Of a DNA stretch of 64,000 bases, positions 42,706 through 51,638 are shown in pieces (the stretch's first letter is position 1; every line of letters begins with the position of its first letter). Position numbers and translations under genes: made by a program. The stretch comes from JAUMWX01 sp023394215 (GTDB taxonomy: Bacteria; Bacillota; Clostridia; Tissierellales; Peptoniphilaceae): the NCBI GenBank assembly GCA_050313995.1, contig JBNPMM010000003.1; one strand, written 5' to 3'. The notes below the pieces were generated by a model. It was not told the DNA's origin, searched no databases, and was given only the letters and a program-made list of their open reading frames with translations.

Positions 42706-43914
42706 ATGGACAAAAAAGATAGGTTAAAGGAGCTTATATTATCTTTGCATAAAGATAGCGGAGATGATAATGTCGAAAGAGTAAAAAATCAGTTTAAAGA
42801 AGAATTCGGAGCTGTTACATCATTTCAGATATCCAAGATGGAGCAGGAGCTTTTGCAGGAGGGCTTGAAGGTTGAGGATATTCAAAGCTTGTGTAATATT
42901 CACGCCGATGTATTTGAGGGATCTATAGAGGATATTCATTCTTTGGATCAACTTGAGGCCAAGCCGGGGCACCCTCTTTTGGTTTTCAGAAAGGAAAATC
43001 AGGGACTTATAGAAAAAATTGAAGGAGATTTAGCAAAATCATTTAAAGAATATGAGAATGATTTTTCGGAAGATAACAGATTGAACCTGATAGCTTCTGT
43101 AAAGGAATTATCTAAAATTATAAGACATTATGAAAGAAAGGAAATACTTTTTTTCCCATTTCTTGAGAAGAAGGGGATTACAGGACCGTCTAAAGTAATG
43201 TGGGGTAAGGATGATGAAATAAGAGATATATTTAAACTTGTTTTGAACGGCAACCTTGAGAAGGAAGTTTTATTAAATGAAGTTAATCGTTTAAAAAAGG
43301 AATTGATTTCTATGGTTACAAAGGAAAATGATATACTTTCTCCCATGCTTATGGAAAATATAGACGGATCTTCATGGCGCCTAATCGGGCAGGCATCTGC
43401 TACAATAGGTTATGCTTTTAATGGGGGAATAGAGGGGGCAAGTCCTTCCGATGCCCAGGCTTGGCTTGAGGGAGAGGTTTTGGAAGGAACGGCTGAAGGT
43501 GAAATTGATGGGGAAGAAATTTCAAAAGATGGTTTTATAAAATTTCCTTCAGGAAATATTAATATGAGGGATCTTACACTTATGCTAAATACTTCACCCG
43601 TTGATTTTACCTATATAGACAAGGATGATAAGGTAGTTTATTTTTCGGAAGGAAAAGACCCCGTATTTGCAAGGACCAGGACTATTATAGGTAGGGATGT
43701 AAGAAATTGTCATCCTCCAAGGGCCCAGGAAGTATTAAATCAACTTTTGGCAGATTTTAAATCCGGTTTTAAGGATGAGGAAATCAGAACCGTGAAGATG
43801 GGAACAAAAGTCTTGTTAATCAGGTATTATGCCGTTAGGGATGAAGAGGGTGCTTATGTGGGAACACTTGAAGTAACAGAGGAGATCTCAAAGTATAAAG
43901 AATACTTGAAGTAA
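42706..43914 (+). CDS. DUF438 / hemerythrin / PAS-domain protein
   Basis: This 402-aa protein starts with a DUF438 helical domain ('LLQEGLKVEDIQSLCNIHADVF', residues about 1-75). A hemerythrin-like four-helix segment with 'IIRHYERKEILFFPFLEKKGI' follows near residue 140-165, and a PAS domain ('NTSPVDFTYIDKDDKVVYFSE' to 'GTLEVTEEI') takes up the last 110 residues. Family members sense or detoxify nitric oxide or oxygen through a di-iron or heme site. It is divergent from the Crp/Fnr gene across a short region with a dyad operator, so it is probably under that regulator's control. Confidence 0.85.
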   Translation: MDKKDRLKELILSLHKDSGDDNVERVKNQFKEEFGAVTSFQISKMEQELLQEGLKVEDIQSLCNIHADVFEGSIEDIHSLDQLEAKPGHPLLVFRKENQGLIEKIEGDLAKSFKEYENDFSEDNRLNLIASVKELSKIIRHYERKEILFFPFLEKKGITGPSKVMWGKDDEIRDIFKLVLNGNLEKEVLLNEVNRLKKELISMVTKENDILSPMLMENIDGSSWRLIGQASATIGYAFNGGIEGASPSDAQAWLEGEVLEGTAEGEIDGEEISKDGFIKFPSGNINMRDLTLMLNTSPVDFTYIDKDDKVVYFSEGKDPVFARTRTIIGRDVRNCHPPRAQEVLNQLLADFKSGFKDEEIRTVKMGTKVLLIRYYAVRDEEGAYVGTLEVTEEISKYKEYLK

Positions 43915-43925
43915 TAAAAAACAAT

Positions 43926-44011
43926 AAACAGCCATATTCCGGGAATTAAGTTTTATTAGGATAGGATTATAATCCTGTTTTAATGGCTTTATCCATAGGA
44001 ATAGGCTGTTT
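43926..44011. terminator. Bidirectional terminator region
   Basis: AAACAGCC-TATTCC at 43926 pairs with GGAATA-GGCTGTTT ending at 44011. A self-complementary AGGATTATAATCCT lies inside. It sits between convergent genes and is followed by T-runs in both directions. Confidence 0.6.
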
Positions 44012-44028
44012 TAAATTGTTTAAAATAT

Positions 44029-45120
44029 TTAATTTAGTTCAAAGGTCATAACTACCGGTTCATGGTCGGAAAAGCTGTAGCCTGTATTTTGATTTGTATA
44101 GCTTAGGCATTTTATATTATCTGATATTATAAAGCCGTCAAGGGTTACTGTATAGCTTTTGCCTTCTGTAAACGGTATATCTGCATTTCTGGCGCTATTC
44201 CAAAGCTTTTCTCTTTCTTCCTTGGATAATTTATCGAGGCAGAAAGAAAAATGTTCAGGTAGGGATGCTCTTGGGAAAGGATATGCCCAGGATTGTCTTA
44301 GGGATTTATCATTTTCATCGGCCTTCAGGTCGTGGTTGAAGTCGCCCCCGCATAATACATAATTTCCCACTTCATATTCTTTTTTCATATCGGCTGCAAG
44401 CATACCTATTTGTCCCTGTCTTATTTCATCGCTGTTTCCGTAAGCTGAAAGGTGGATATTGAATATAACCAGTTCATTGCCGTTTTCAACCTTAAGCCTG
44501 GATACAGAGTAGCAACGGTCAAGATCCATTACACGAGTCCAGCTGTTTGATATAGGAAGACTCCTTCTAATGGAGCTTGATATAGGAAATTGTGAAAACG
44601 TTGCAAGCCCCGCCTTGTTCTTGCCGTGAGGCTGACTTAGGGGGTATAAAAGGAAGGGAGAATCGTAGTTTACGGCAAAGGTAGATGAATAATTTGTAAA
44701 TATTTTTTTTAATATTTCATATTGATCTACATGATAGCTTCTGGTGCCGTCAAGATCTATTTCCTGTAAAAGAGCAAAATCCGGCTTAAGGGAAAGGCTG
44801 AGAGCACCGGCCTTTTCAACTGTGTTTATGACACTCTCCTTAGAATCTCCCCAGGAAGAAATTCCTCCGTCCATAAAGAAGCTGTAGGTTGGAAGATAGG
44901 CTCCAAATCCTATGTTATATGTGAGAGCCTTATAGCTTGTGCCGGTTTTTAAAACCGAATTTGAAGTTTGCTTAACGGCCTGTTCAACAACCAAAGGTTG
45001 ATTATCCGGAATTCGTTTATATGATAAAAACACATAAGAAACATATCCGGCTATAATTAAGCCCATACTTAAAAATAAGGCTAAAATAAAAATGATAATT
45101 TTTTTCAAAGCTTTTTTCAT
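44029..45120 (-). CDS. Membrane-anchored endonuclease/exonuclease/phosphatase family protein
   Basis: The 363-aa protein starts with a single membrane helix ('IIIFILALFLSMGLIIAGYVSYVF', residues 8-32), so the catalytic part should face outward. It has the EEP fold motifs: 'TYNIGFGAY' with the metal-binding Asn, 'LLQEIDLDGTRS' (catalytic Glu), 'NIHLSAYG', 'CGGDFNHD' and the final 'YSFSDHEPVVMTFEL' (Asp-His). Relatives include DNases, sphingomyelinases and inositol phosphatases, so the substrate is open. A GGAGTACAAT site precedes the ATG. It is convergent with the DUF438 gene. Confidence 0.88.
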   Translation of the reverse strand: MKKALKKIIIFILALFLSMGLIIAGYVSYVFLSYKRIPDNQPLVVEQAVKQTSNSVLKTGTSYKALTYNIGFGAYLPTYSFFMDGGISSWGDSKESVINTVEKAGALSLSLKPDFALLQEIDLDGTRSYHVDQYEILKKIFTNYSSTFAVNYDSPFLLYPLSQPHGKNKAGLATFSQFPISSSIRRSLPISNSWTRVMDLDRCYSVSRLKVENGNELVIFNIHLSAYGNSDEIRQGQIGMLAADMKKEYEVGNYVLCGGDFNHDLKADENDKSLRQSWAYPFPRASLPEHFSFCLDKLSKEEREKLWNSARNADIPFTEGKSYTVTLDGFIISDNIKCLSYTNQNTGYSFSDHEPVVMTFELN

Positions 45121-45177
45121 ATTGTACTCCTTTTATCTTCATGAAATTTATAATAACATATTTTTGACAATAGTAAA

Positions 45178-45191
45178 AGAAAATGTTTTCA
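45178..45191. promoter_or_regulatory. Possible catabolite-repression (cre-like) site upstream of glpP
   Basis: AGAAAATGTTTTCA resembles a CcpA cre element (a dyad with central CG, here TG). It lies about 125 nt before glpP. Only one mismatch-tolerant copy is seen, so the call is weak. Confidence 0.3.
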
Positions 45192-45314
45192 AAAAAAATG
45201 GGCTGTAAAAATATTTTTTATTTGTTACTATATATTTGTAAGTAGCAACTTTTGATATATACTTTATCTATAAGTTTTGTTTAAAGGGTAAGATTTATCC
45301 TTATAGGAGGGGTT

Positions 45315-45893
45315 ATGCTTAGCAAGGGAAAATTTAAAGATGTGATAGAAAAAAACTCTGAAATATTTGCTGTGGTGGATGAAAAATCTTTTGCCTATGC
45401 TCTTGAAAGTAACATAAAGATTATTTTTATATTGAGTGCTTCAATTATAAATTTGCAAGCTAAGGTTGATAAACTCTTGAAAAGGGATAAAACGGTTTTT
45501 GTCCATGTGGATATGGTTTCAGGTTTAGACAGTTCTCCGGCAGCGATTGACTATATTGCTACAGTATTTAAGGGTGATATAGGGGTTATCACAACCAGGC
45601 ACAGTCTTGTAAAAAGAGCCAATCAAAAAAATTTGCGGGTTGTGTATAGGGCTTTTATGGTGGATTCTACATCTAAGAGGAGCTTAATTACAAATTTAGA
45701 TTCAAATGTTGTCCCTGATGCCATAGAAATAATGCCGGCCTCATCTATAAAAACTATAAAGGAGATAAAGGATTTGTACCCAAGACTTACAATAATAGCC
45801 GGGGGACTTATTACTGAGAAAAAAGAAGTTAAAGCTGTTTTGAGAGCGGGGGCGAGTGCTATTTCTACAAGTTCCGTAAATATTTTTGATTAG
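45315..45893 (+). CDS. glpP: Glycerol-3-phosphate responsive antiterminator GlpP
   Basis: This 192-aa protein matches GlpP: 'AVVDEKSFAYALESNIKIIFILSASIINL' at the start, 'FVHVDMVSGLDSSPAAIDYIA' in the middle, then 'RAFMVDSTSKRSL', 'DAIEIMPASSIKTI' and 'IIAGGLITEKKEVKAVLRAGASAISTSS' in the TIM-barrel-like C-terminal part. In Bacillus, GlpP bound to glycerol-3-phosphate binds glp leader RNA to prevent early termination. It stands directly upstream of the glycerol operon, 225 nt away, which fits that job. The ribosome site is TAGGAGGGG. Confidence 0.92.
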   Translation: MLSKGKFKDVIEKNSEIFAVVDEKSFAYALESNIKIIFILSASIINLQAKVDKLLKRDKTVFVHVDMVSGLDSSPAAIDYIATVFKGDIGVITTRHSLVKRANQKNLRVVYRAFMVDSTSKRSLITNLDSNVVPDAIEIMPASSIKTIKEIKDLYPRLTIIAGGLITEKKEVKAVLRAGASAISTSSVNIFD

Positions 45894-45970
45894 AGTTTTG
45901 TTAACTTAGGATTTTTGGTGCTTGTGTTTAGAGGTAGATTTTTTGCAAAACGGATAGTTGTGACTTGGAA

Positions 45971-45999
45971 TTGACTACCTTTTCAAAATGATATATAAT
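45971..45999 (+). promoter_or_regulatory. Promoter of the lipase-glpK operon
   Basis: TTGACT, a 17-nt spacer and TATAAT form a good sigma-A promoter about 110 nt before the hydrolase gene. The leader between contains no clear terminator, so the GlpP target, if any, is not evident. Confidence 0.7.
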
Positions 46000-46118
46000 G
46001 TTTGTACAGTTTAATATTTGTATTTAGAGGAAGAGTATGCAGAGAGATCCTAAGAGTTTTATTTGCGTGCTTTTTATTTTTAAATTATAATTTATGAATT
46101 TTAATATGGGAGGGCAAA

Positions 46119-46982
46119 ATGAGGAAGACTAATTATCAGGTAAAAAGTTCATCAGGAGGATTTGTGGATGTAAATTGTTATGAAGCAGAAAATCCTAAAG
46201 GACTTGTGCAAATATTGCACGGTATGCAGGAGCACAAGGAAAGATATGATGACTTTGCAAGATTTTTGGCAGATAGGGGATATTGTGTTTTGATACATGA
46301 TCACTTGGGACATGGAAAGAGTATAAGTCAAAGCCACCCTTTGGGAGATATGATATCTTTTGATTTTGTTGTAAAAGATATTGATTTGGTCAGAAAATCA
46401 TTTGATGCACAACTTCCATATATTTGTTTCGGTCATAGTATGGGGTCATTTTTGGCAAGGATTTATTCATCGCTTTATCCTGTAGATAAGCTTATAGCCT
46501 GCGGTAGCGGACAAAATCCTAATTTTTTGATAGGCTTGATGGGATTTTTGTTATCCTTTAATAAGTCAAAGCATCCTTTGCCGGGATTTCAGAAGTTACT
46601 TATGTCAAATTTGAGTAAGAAATTTGTCAATCCCGCAGATTGGTTATCTTTGAATAAAGAAAATCAGAGAAAATACATGGAGGACAGTTTGTGTGGGCAA
46701 CCCTTTACTAAAGAGGGTTACAGGGTACTTTTGGATATCATGAAAAGCTTGAACAGGGAAACCACATACAGCAACTGTACGGCAAAGAATATACTTTTAA
46801 TTTCAGGCAAGCAAGATCCGGTAGGAAACTTCGGAAAGGGCATAGAGTATGCAGAAAAAAAATACAGGGATTGTGGCAAATCCGTAGCGAGCATACTATA
46901 TGACAATATGACGCATGAAATATTAAATGAAACGGACAATATGAGAGTTTATGAAGATGTGTTAAATTTTCTTGAGAAATAG
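46119..46982 (+). CDS. Alpha/beta hydrolase, monoacylglycerol lipase-like
   Basis: This 287-aa protein has the serine hydrolase nucleophile elbow 'FGHSMGS' (residues about 107-113), an oxyanion region 'LQILHGMQEHKERYDDFARFLADRGY' near the start, an acid residue in 'SGKQDPVGNFG', and a catalytic His in 'DNMTHEIL'. The H-G-x-x-E-H-x-x-R-Y pattern is that of monoacylglycerol lipases and PldB-like lysophospholipases. It has no signal peptide and should act inside the cell. It lies 18 nt before glpK in the same operon, so hydrolysis of glycerol esters to feed GlpK is the most economical reading. Confidence 0.8.
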   Translation: MRKTNYQVKSSSGGFVDVNCYEAENPKGLVQILHGMQEHKERYDDFARFLADRGYCVLIHDHLGHGKSISQSHPLGDMISFDFVVKDIDLVRKSFDAQLPYICFGHSMGSFLARIYSSLYPVDKLIACGSGQNPNFLIGLMGFLLSFNKSKHPLPGFQKLLMSNLSKKFVNPADWLSLNKENQRKYMEDSLCGQPFTKEGYRVLLDIMKSLNRETTYSNCTAKNILLISGKQDPVGNFGKGIEYAEKKYRDCGKSVASILYDNMTHEILNETDNMRVYEDVLNFLEK

Positions 46983-47000
46983 ATATTTTGGGAGAATGAT

Positions 47001-48506
47001 ATGAAAAAATATGTTTTGGCTTTTGATGCAGGTACTACAAGTACAAGAGCTATTATCTTTGATGAAAAAGGGCAAGGTATAAAGAGTGCTCAAAAAGAGT
47101 TTAGGCAAATTTTTCCTAAGCCAGGTTGGGTTGAGCATGATCCGATGGAGATTTGGGGTGCTCAAAGCGGTGTTGCAAGAGAAGTTTTGGAAATGTCGGG
47201 CATAAGACCCGAAGAAATAGCTGCCATAGGCATTACAAATCAACGTGAGACGACGGTTGTTTGGGACAAAAATACGGGTAAGCCTGTATACAACGCTATA
47301 GTTTGGCAGTGCAGAAGGACGGCGGATTATTGTAAAAAACTTAAAGATGAGGGATGGACCGACTCTATAAGAGAAAAGACGGGGCTTGTTGTAGATGCTT
47401 ATTTTTCAGCAACTAAAATAGCCTGGATACTTGATAATGTTGAAGGAGCCAGGGAAAGGGCGGAAAGAGGAGAGCTTCTTTTCGGTACGATAGATACATG
47501 GATTATATGGAATTTGACGAGGGGTAGGGTCCATGTTACCGACTATTCCAATGCTTCCAGAACTATGCTTTACAATATCCAAAAGCTTGAATGGGACGAG
47601 GAAATACTTAAGCTTCTTAACATACCTAAATCAATGCTTCCGCAGGTTAAGAATTCTTCAGAACTTTACGGCTATACTGATAAGGCGACCTATGGAGGAG
47701 CCGAGATACCTATAGCAGGTATAGCAGGAGACCAGCAGGCCGCTTTATTCGGACAGGCTTGTTTCTATCCCGGCATGGTAAAAAATACTTATGGGACAGG
47801 TTGCTTTGTGCTTATGAATACGGGTGAGAAATTTATAAGGTCAAAAAATGGTTTACTTACAACCATAGCCTGGGGTATAGACGGTAAGGTTTCTTATGCT
47901 CTCGAAGGGTCTGTATTTGTGGCAGGAGCGGCTATACAGTGGTTGAGGGATGAACTCAGACTGGTTTATGATTCTCCTCAGACCCAATATTATGCAGAAA
48001 GAGCGGAGGATACGGGGGGAGTTTATGTTGTTCCTTCTTTTACGGGCTTGGGTGCACCTTATTGGGATATGTACTCAAGAGGAGGAATTTTCGGAATAAC
48101 AAGAGGAACGAAGAGAGAGCACTTGGTAAGGGCTACACTTGAGTCCCTGGCTTACCAGTCAAAGGACGTTATAGATGCCATGCAGGAAGATTCGGGAATT
48201 AAACTTCCTAATTTGAGAGTTGACGGCGGGGCAAGTGCAAATGACTTTTTGATGCAGTTTCAGGCAGATATATTGGACGTTGAAGTTGATAGACCCGAAA
48301 CTTTGGAATCTACGGCTTTGGGAGCCGCTTATTTAGCGGGCTTGGCTGTGGGCCTATGGAAAAGTATGGACGATATTTATTCGGATATGAAAATTGAAAA
48401 GAAATTTAAACCTGATATGGATGAAGCGGTTAGAAATAAAAATTACAAGTATTGGAGAAGGGCTGTTGAAAGAACAATGTCTTGGCTTGATCCGGAGGAT
48501 GTTTAG
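47001..48506 (+). CDS. glpK: Glycerol kinase
   Basis: The 501-aa protein has FGGY-kinase motifs: 'AFDAGTTSTRAIIFDEKGQ' at the N-terminus, 'GITNQRETTVVWDKNTGKPVYNAIVWQCRRT' with the glycerol-binding residues, 'GTIDTWIIWNLT', and 'RVDGGASANDFLMQFQADIL' near the C-terminus. It phosphorylates glycerol to glycerol-3-phosphate with ATP. Length is typical. The gene is preceded by GGGAGAATGAT and followed 11 nt later by the glycerol-3-phosphate oxidising genes. Confidence 0.97.
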   Translation: MKKYVLAFDAGTTSTRAIIFDEKGQGIKSAQKEFRQIFPKPGWVEHDPMEIWGAQSGVAREVLEMSGIRPEEIAAIGITNQRETTVVWDKNTGKPVYNAIVWQCRRTADYCKKLKDEGWTDSIREKTGLVVDAYFSATKIAWILDNVEGARERAERGELLFGTIDTWIIWNLTRGRVHVTDYSNASRTMLYNIQKLEWDEEILKLLNIPKSMLPQVKNSSELYGYTDKATYGGAEIPIAGIAGDQQAALFGQACFYPGMVKNTYGTGCFVLMNTGEKFIRSKNGLLTTIAWGIDGKVSYALEGSVFVAGAAIQWLRDELRLVYDSPQTQYYAERAEDTGGVYVVPSFTGLGAPYWDMYSRGGIFGITRGTKREHLVRATLESLAYQSKDVIDAMQEDSGIKLPNLRVDGGASANDFLMQFQADILDVEVDRPETLESTALGAAYLAGLAVGLWKSMDDIYSDMKIEKKFKPDMDEAVRNKNYKYWRRAVERTMSWLDPEDV

Positions 48507-48517
48507 GAGAAATATTT

Positions 48518-49960
48518 ATGAATTATGATGTTTTAATAATAGGCGGCGGAGCGGTAGGGGCCAGCATTGCAAGAAATTTATCAAAATACAATATAAAGCT
48601 TGGCCTTTTAGAGAAAAATGTTGAAGTTTGCCAGGAAACAACCAAGGCGAATTCAGCTATTGTTCATGCCGGTTACGATTGTGAACCGGGAACCCTTAAA
48701 GCCAGATTAAATGTGAGAGGAAATGCCCTTTATCCACAACTTAGTAAGGAATTGGATTTTGAATTTAAGAAGTGCGGTTCTTTAGTTTTGGCTTTTAATG
48801 AAAAAGAGGTTGAAATTTTAAATGATCTATATGAAAGGGGAATTAAAAACGGGGTCCCCGATATGGAGATCATAGGGCGTGAGAAGATAAGGGAAATAGA
48901 GGACAAGGTTTCGGATGAGGTTTTGGCAGCACTTTATGCTAAATCTGCAGGGGTAGTGGATCCCTTTAACTACACATATGCTATGATAGAAAATGCCATG
49001 AAAAACGGTTTGGACTTATATACCGAAACGGAAGTTACTGGCTTAAAAAAAGAGGGTCAAATAATAGATGTTTTGACTAATAAGGGAAGTTTTAAAACTC
49101 GATATCTTATAAATGCGGCAGGATTGAATGCCGATAAGATCAGTAATATGGCGGGGGATGACGATTATTACATTATACCCACTAAGGGGGTATACAGGTT
49201 GTTTGATAAAAACAAGGACAGTATGATAAGTACTGTTTTATTTCAAACACCTACAGAGCTTGGTAAGGGAGTTTTAGTTACTTCAACATATGACGGAAAT
49301 ACCATGGTGGGGCCTACTTCCGAGCAGATAGGAGATGTTGAAGACACCAGGACACAGGCTGAATCCTTGAGAATAATTGATGAATTGGCTGTAAAAACAA
49401 TGCCGAGTTTGGATTTCAGAAACACCATAAGGGTATTTACGGGTGTAAGAGCTAAGCCGAATACGGGAGATTTTATGATATATCCGTCAAAGCATATGGA
49501 AGGATTTATCAATGTTGGAGGTATTGAGTCTCCGGGGTTGGCATCATCACCGGCTATAGCTGAATATGTTGAAGAAATTCTTCTTGATATGGGATTTAAA
49601 GCTGAGCTTAAGCCTGATTATGACGGCAGCAGGAAGGCTATTCCTAAAATTTCTCAACTTAGTATTCAGGAGAAAATTAAAAAGATTGAGGAAAATCCCG
49701 CTTATGGTAAGATAATTTGTCGATGTGAAACTGTGAGTGAGGGAGAAATTATAGATGCTATAAAAAGACCCGGCGGTGCTGTAACAATAGACGGTGTCAA
49801 GAGAAGAGTCAGAGCCGGTATGGGAAGGTGCCAGGGTGGTTTTTGCGGACCGAGGGTGCTTGAGATATTGGCAAGAGAATTGGGCATAGATCCTGTTGAA
49901 GTGAGAAAGGAAATTTCAGGATCCCAAATAGTTGATAGACACTTAAAGGAGAAAAGATGA
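48518..49960 (+). CDS. FAD-dependent glycerol-3-phosphate dehydrogenase-like protein (GlpA-type)
   Basis: The 480-aa protein has a dinucleotide motif 'IIGGGAVGASIARNLSKYNI' at the start and the 'KANSAIVHAGYDCEPGT' segment of the DAO/GlpO/GlpA superfamily. The end has a BFD-like [2Fe-2S] region ('ICRCETVSEGEIIDAIKRP' and 'GMGRCQGGFCGPRVLEIL'). In clostridia this type sits in glp operons in place of GlpD and oxidises glycerol-3-phosphate to dihydroxyacetone phosphate. A GGAGAAATATTT site precedes the ATG and the stop overlaps the next gene by 4 nt. Confidence 0.85.
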   Translation: MNYDVLIIGGGAVGASIARNLSKYNIKLGLLEKNVEVCQETTKANSAIVHAGYDCEPGTLKARLNVRGNALYPQLSKELDFEFKKCGSLVLAFNEKEVEILNDLYERGIKNGVPDMEIIGREKIREIEDKVSDEVLAALYAKSAGVVDPFNYTYAMIENAMKNGLDLYTETEVTGLKKEGQIIDVLTNKGSFKTRYLINAAGLNADKISNMAGDDDYYIIPTKGVYRLFDKNKDSMISTVLFQTPTELGKGVLVTSTYDGNTMVGPTSEQIGDVEDTRTQAESLRIIDELAVKTMPSLDFRNTIRVFTGVRAKPNTGDFMIYPSKHMEGFINVGGIESPGLASSPAIAEYVEEILLDMGFKAELKPDYDGSRKAIPKISQLSIQEKIKKIEENPAYGKIICRCETVSEGEIIDAIKRPGGAVTIDGVKRRVRAGMGRCQGGFCGPRVLEILARELGIDPVEVRKEISGSQIVDRHLKEKR

Positions 49961-51207
49961 AAAGCTATGATTTAGTTGTTGTCGGTGGCGGTCCGGCAGG
50001 ACTTGCAGCTGCAATTGAAGCTAAAAAAGATGGTATAGATTCTATCTTGATAATAGAAAGAGACAGGGAGCTTGGAGGCATATTAAATCAATGTATCCAT
50101 AGCGGGTTCGGTTTGCATGAATTTAAGGAAGAGCTTGCCGGACCGGAGTATGCGAGCCGCTTTATAAAAGAGGCACAGGATTTGAAGATAGACTATATTT
50201 TAAATACTATGGTAATAGAAATAAGTCCGAAAAAGGAAATTATAGCTATGTCTGAAAATGGGCTTATACAAATAAAGGCTAAGGCCCTTGTTTTGGCAAT
50301 GGGATGCAGGGAAAGGACTGCCGGAGCTGTTGCCATAAACGGTTATAGGCCGGCGGGAGTATATACAGCGGGCATGGCTCAAAGGCTTTTAAATATGGAA
50401 GGGCTTATGGTCGGAAAGGAAGTTGTAATATACGGTTCAGGTGACATAGGACTTATTATGGCAAGAAGGATGACCCTTGAAGGAGCTAAGGTTAAGTGTG
50501 TTGTGGAGATTTCTCCTTTTTCAAGCGGGCTTCAAAGAAATATAGCTCAATGCCTGGATGATTATGATATACCTTTGTACCTTAGCCATAATATTAATGA
50601 AATTCACGGCAAGGGGCATATAGAAGGGGTTACTATATCAAGGGTTGACGATAAATGGCAGCCGATACCGGGAACGGAAGAGTACATATCTTGTGACACC
50701 CTGTTATTATCTATAGGTTTAATACCTGAAAATGAACTGAGCATAAATGCCGGAGTTAAGCTTAACCCGGTTACAAAGGGACCGAGTGTAAAGTCAAATA
50801 TGGAAACAAACATAGAGGGCATATTTGCTTGCGGAAATGTTTTACATGTTCATGATATAGTGGATTTTGTTACAAGAGAAAGTAGACTGGCAGGGAAAAA
50901 TGCTGCCCGTTATATTATGAATGGAGAAAAATATGATGGAAGAGTGCTTGAAACTAAAGCAGGATCCGGAATTTCCTATGTTGTTCCAAATTTTGTATTA
51001 GCCGACACCAAAGAGGGGGCAAATTTATTTATGAGGGTTAAATCCATATATAAGGATGCAAAAATTTTAGTAAAATCCAATGATAAAGTTATTAAGTCCA
51101 AAAAGCTTATAAAGGCGATACCTTCCGAAATGATAAATATCCCATTGAAAAAAGAGGATTTTGCAGGTGTTGAAAATGATATTTACGTGGAGGTGGAAGG
51201 CTTATGA
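49957..51207 (+). CDS. NAD(P)/FAD-dependent oxidoreductase of the glycerol operon
   Basis: This 416-aa protein has an FAD-binding start 'VVVGGGPAGLAAAIEAKKDG' and a second dinucleotide motif 'EVVIYGSGDIGLIMARRMTLEGA'. The phrase 'MGCRERTAGAVAINGYRPAGVYTAGMAQ' and the end 'EGIFACGNVLHVHDIVDFV' are the pattern of the HcnB/NADH-oxidase-like partner of clostridial GlpA. It likely passes electrons from the dehydrogenase to NAD(P) or another acceptor. It overlaps genes on both sides by 4 nt (ATGA). Confidence 0.85.
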   Translation: MKSYDLVVVGGGPAGLAAAIEAKKDGIDSILIIERDRELGGILNQCIHSGFGLHEFKEELAGPEYASRFIKEAQDLKIDYILNTMVIEISPKKEIIAMSENGLIQIKAKALVLAMGCRERTAGAVAINGYRPAGVYTAGMAQRLLNMEGLMVGKEVVIYGSGDIGLIMARRMTLEGAKVKCVVEISPFSSGLQRNIAQCLDDYDIPLYLSHNINEIHGKGHIEGVTISRVDDKWQPIPGTEEYISCDTLLLSIGLIPENELSINAGVKLNPVTKGPSVKSNMETNIEGIFACGNVLHVHDIVDFVTRESRLAGKNAARYIMNGEKYDGRVLETKAGSGISYVVPNFVLADTKEGANLFMRVKSIYKDAKILVKSNDKVIKSKKLIKAIPSEMINIPLKKEDFAGVENDIYVEVEGL

Positions 51208-51572
51208 TAGATAGAGAGTTTACATGTATAGTATGTCCGAAGGGTTGCCAATTGCATGTTTACGGAGAAGTTGACGGACTTGAAGTAAGAGGAAATACCT
51301 GTCCGGGGGGAGAGGTACATGCTAAGCAGGAAATAGAGGATCCGAGGAGAAATATATCATCGACTATAAGGGTGATAGGCGGTTTTTTGCAGCTTGTGCC
51401 GGTTAAAACAAGTAATCCTATTCCTAAGGATAAAATTTTTGATGTTATGGAGCAAATAAATACATTTCAGGTAGATGCTCCTGTTTTTATGGGGCAGGTA
51501 CTCATAAAGGACGTATTGGGGACGGGTGTGGACATAGTTGCTACAAGAGATATTTGTGAATCTACCTATTAA
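51204..51572 (+). CDS. DUF1667 iron-sulfur type subunit of the glycerol operon
   Basis: The 122-aa protein has 'CIVCPKGCQLHV' near the start and 'RGNTCPGGEVHAKQEI' downstream, the cysteine pattern of DUF1667, a probable iron-sulfur binding subunit. DUF1667 genes regularly stand next to GlpA and HcnB-like genes in clostridia, so the three are thought to form an electron-transfer complex. It overlaps the previous gene by 4 nt and ends the operon; no clear terminator follows. Confidence 0.85.
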   Translation: MIDREFTCIVCPKGCQLHVYGEVDGLEVRGNTCPGGEVHAKQEIEDPRRNISSTIRVIGGFLQLVPVKTSNPIPKDKIFDVMEQINTFQVDAPVFMGQVLIKDVLGTGVDIVATRDICESTY

Positions 51573-51638
51573 AATATTGCCATGGCTATAAATTTTTAGT
51601 AAAATCAGACTGACAAATATAATAAAAAAGGGGTATTC

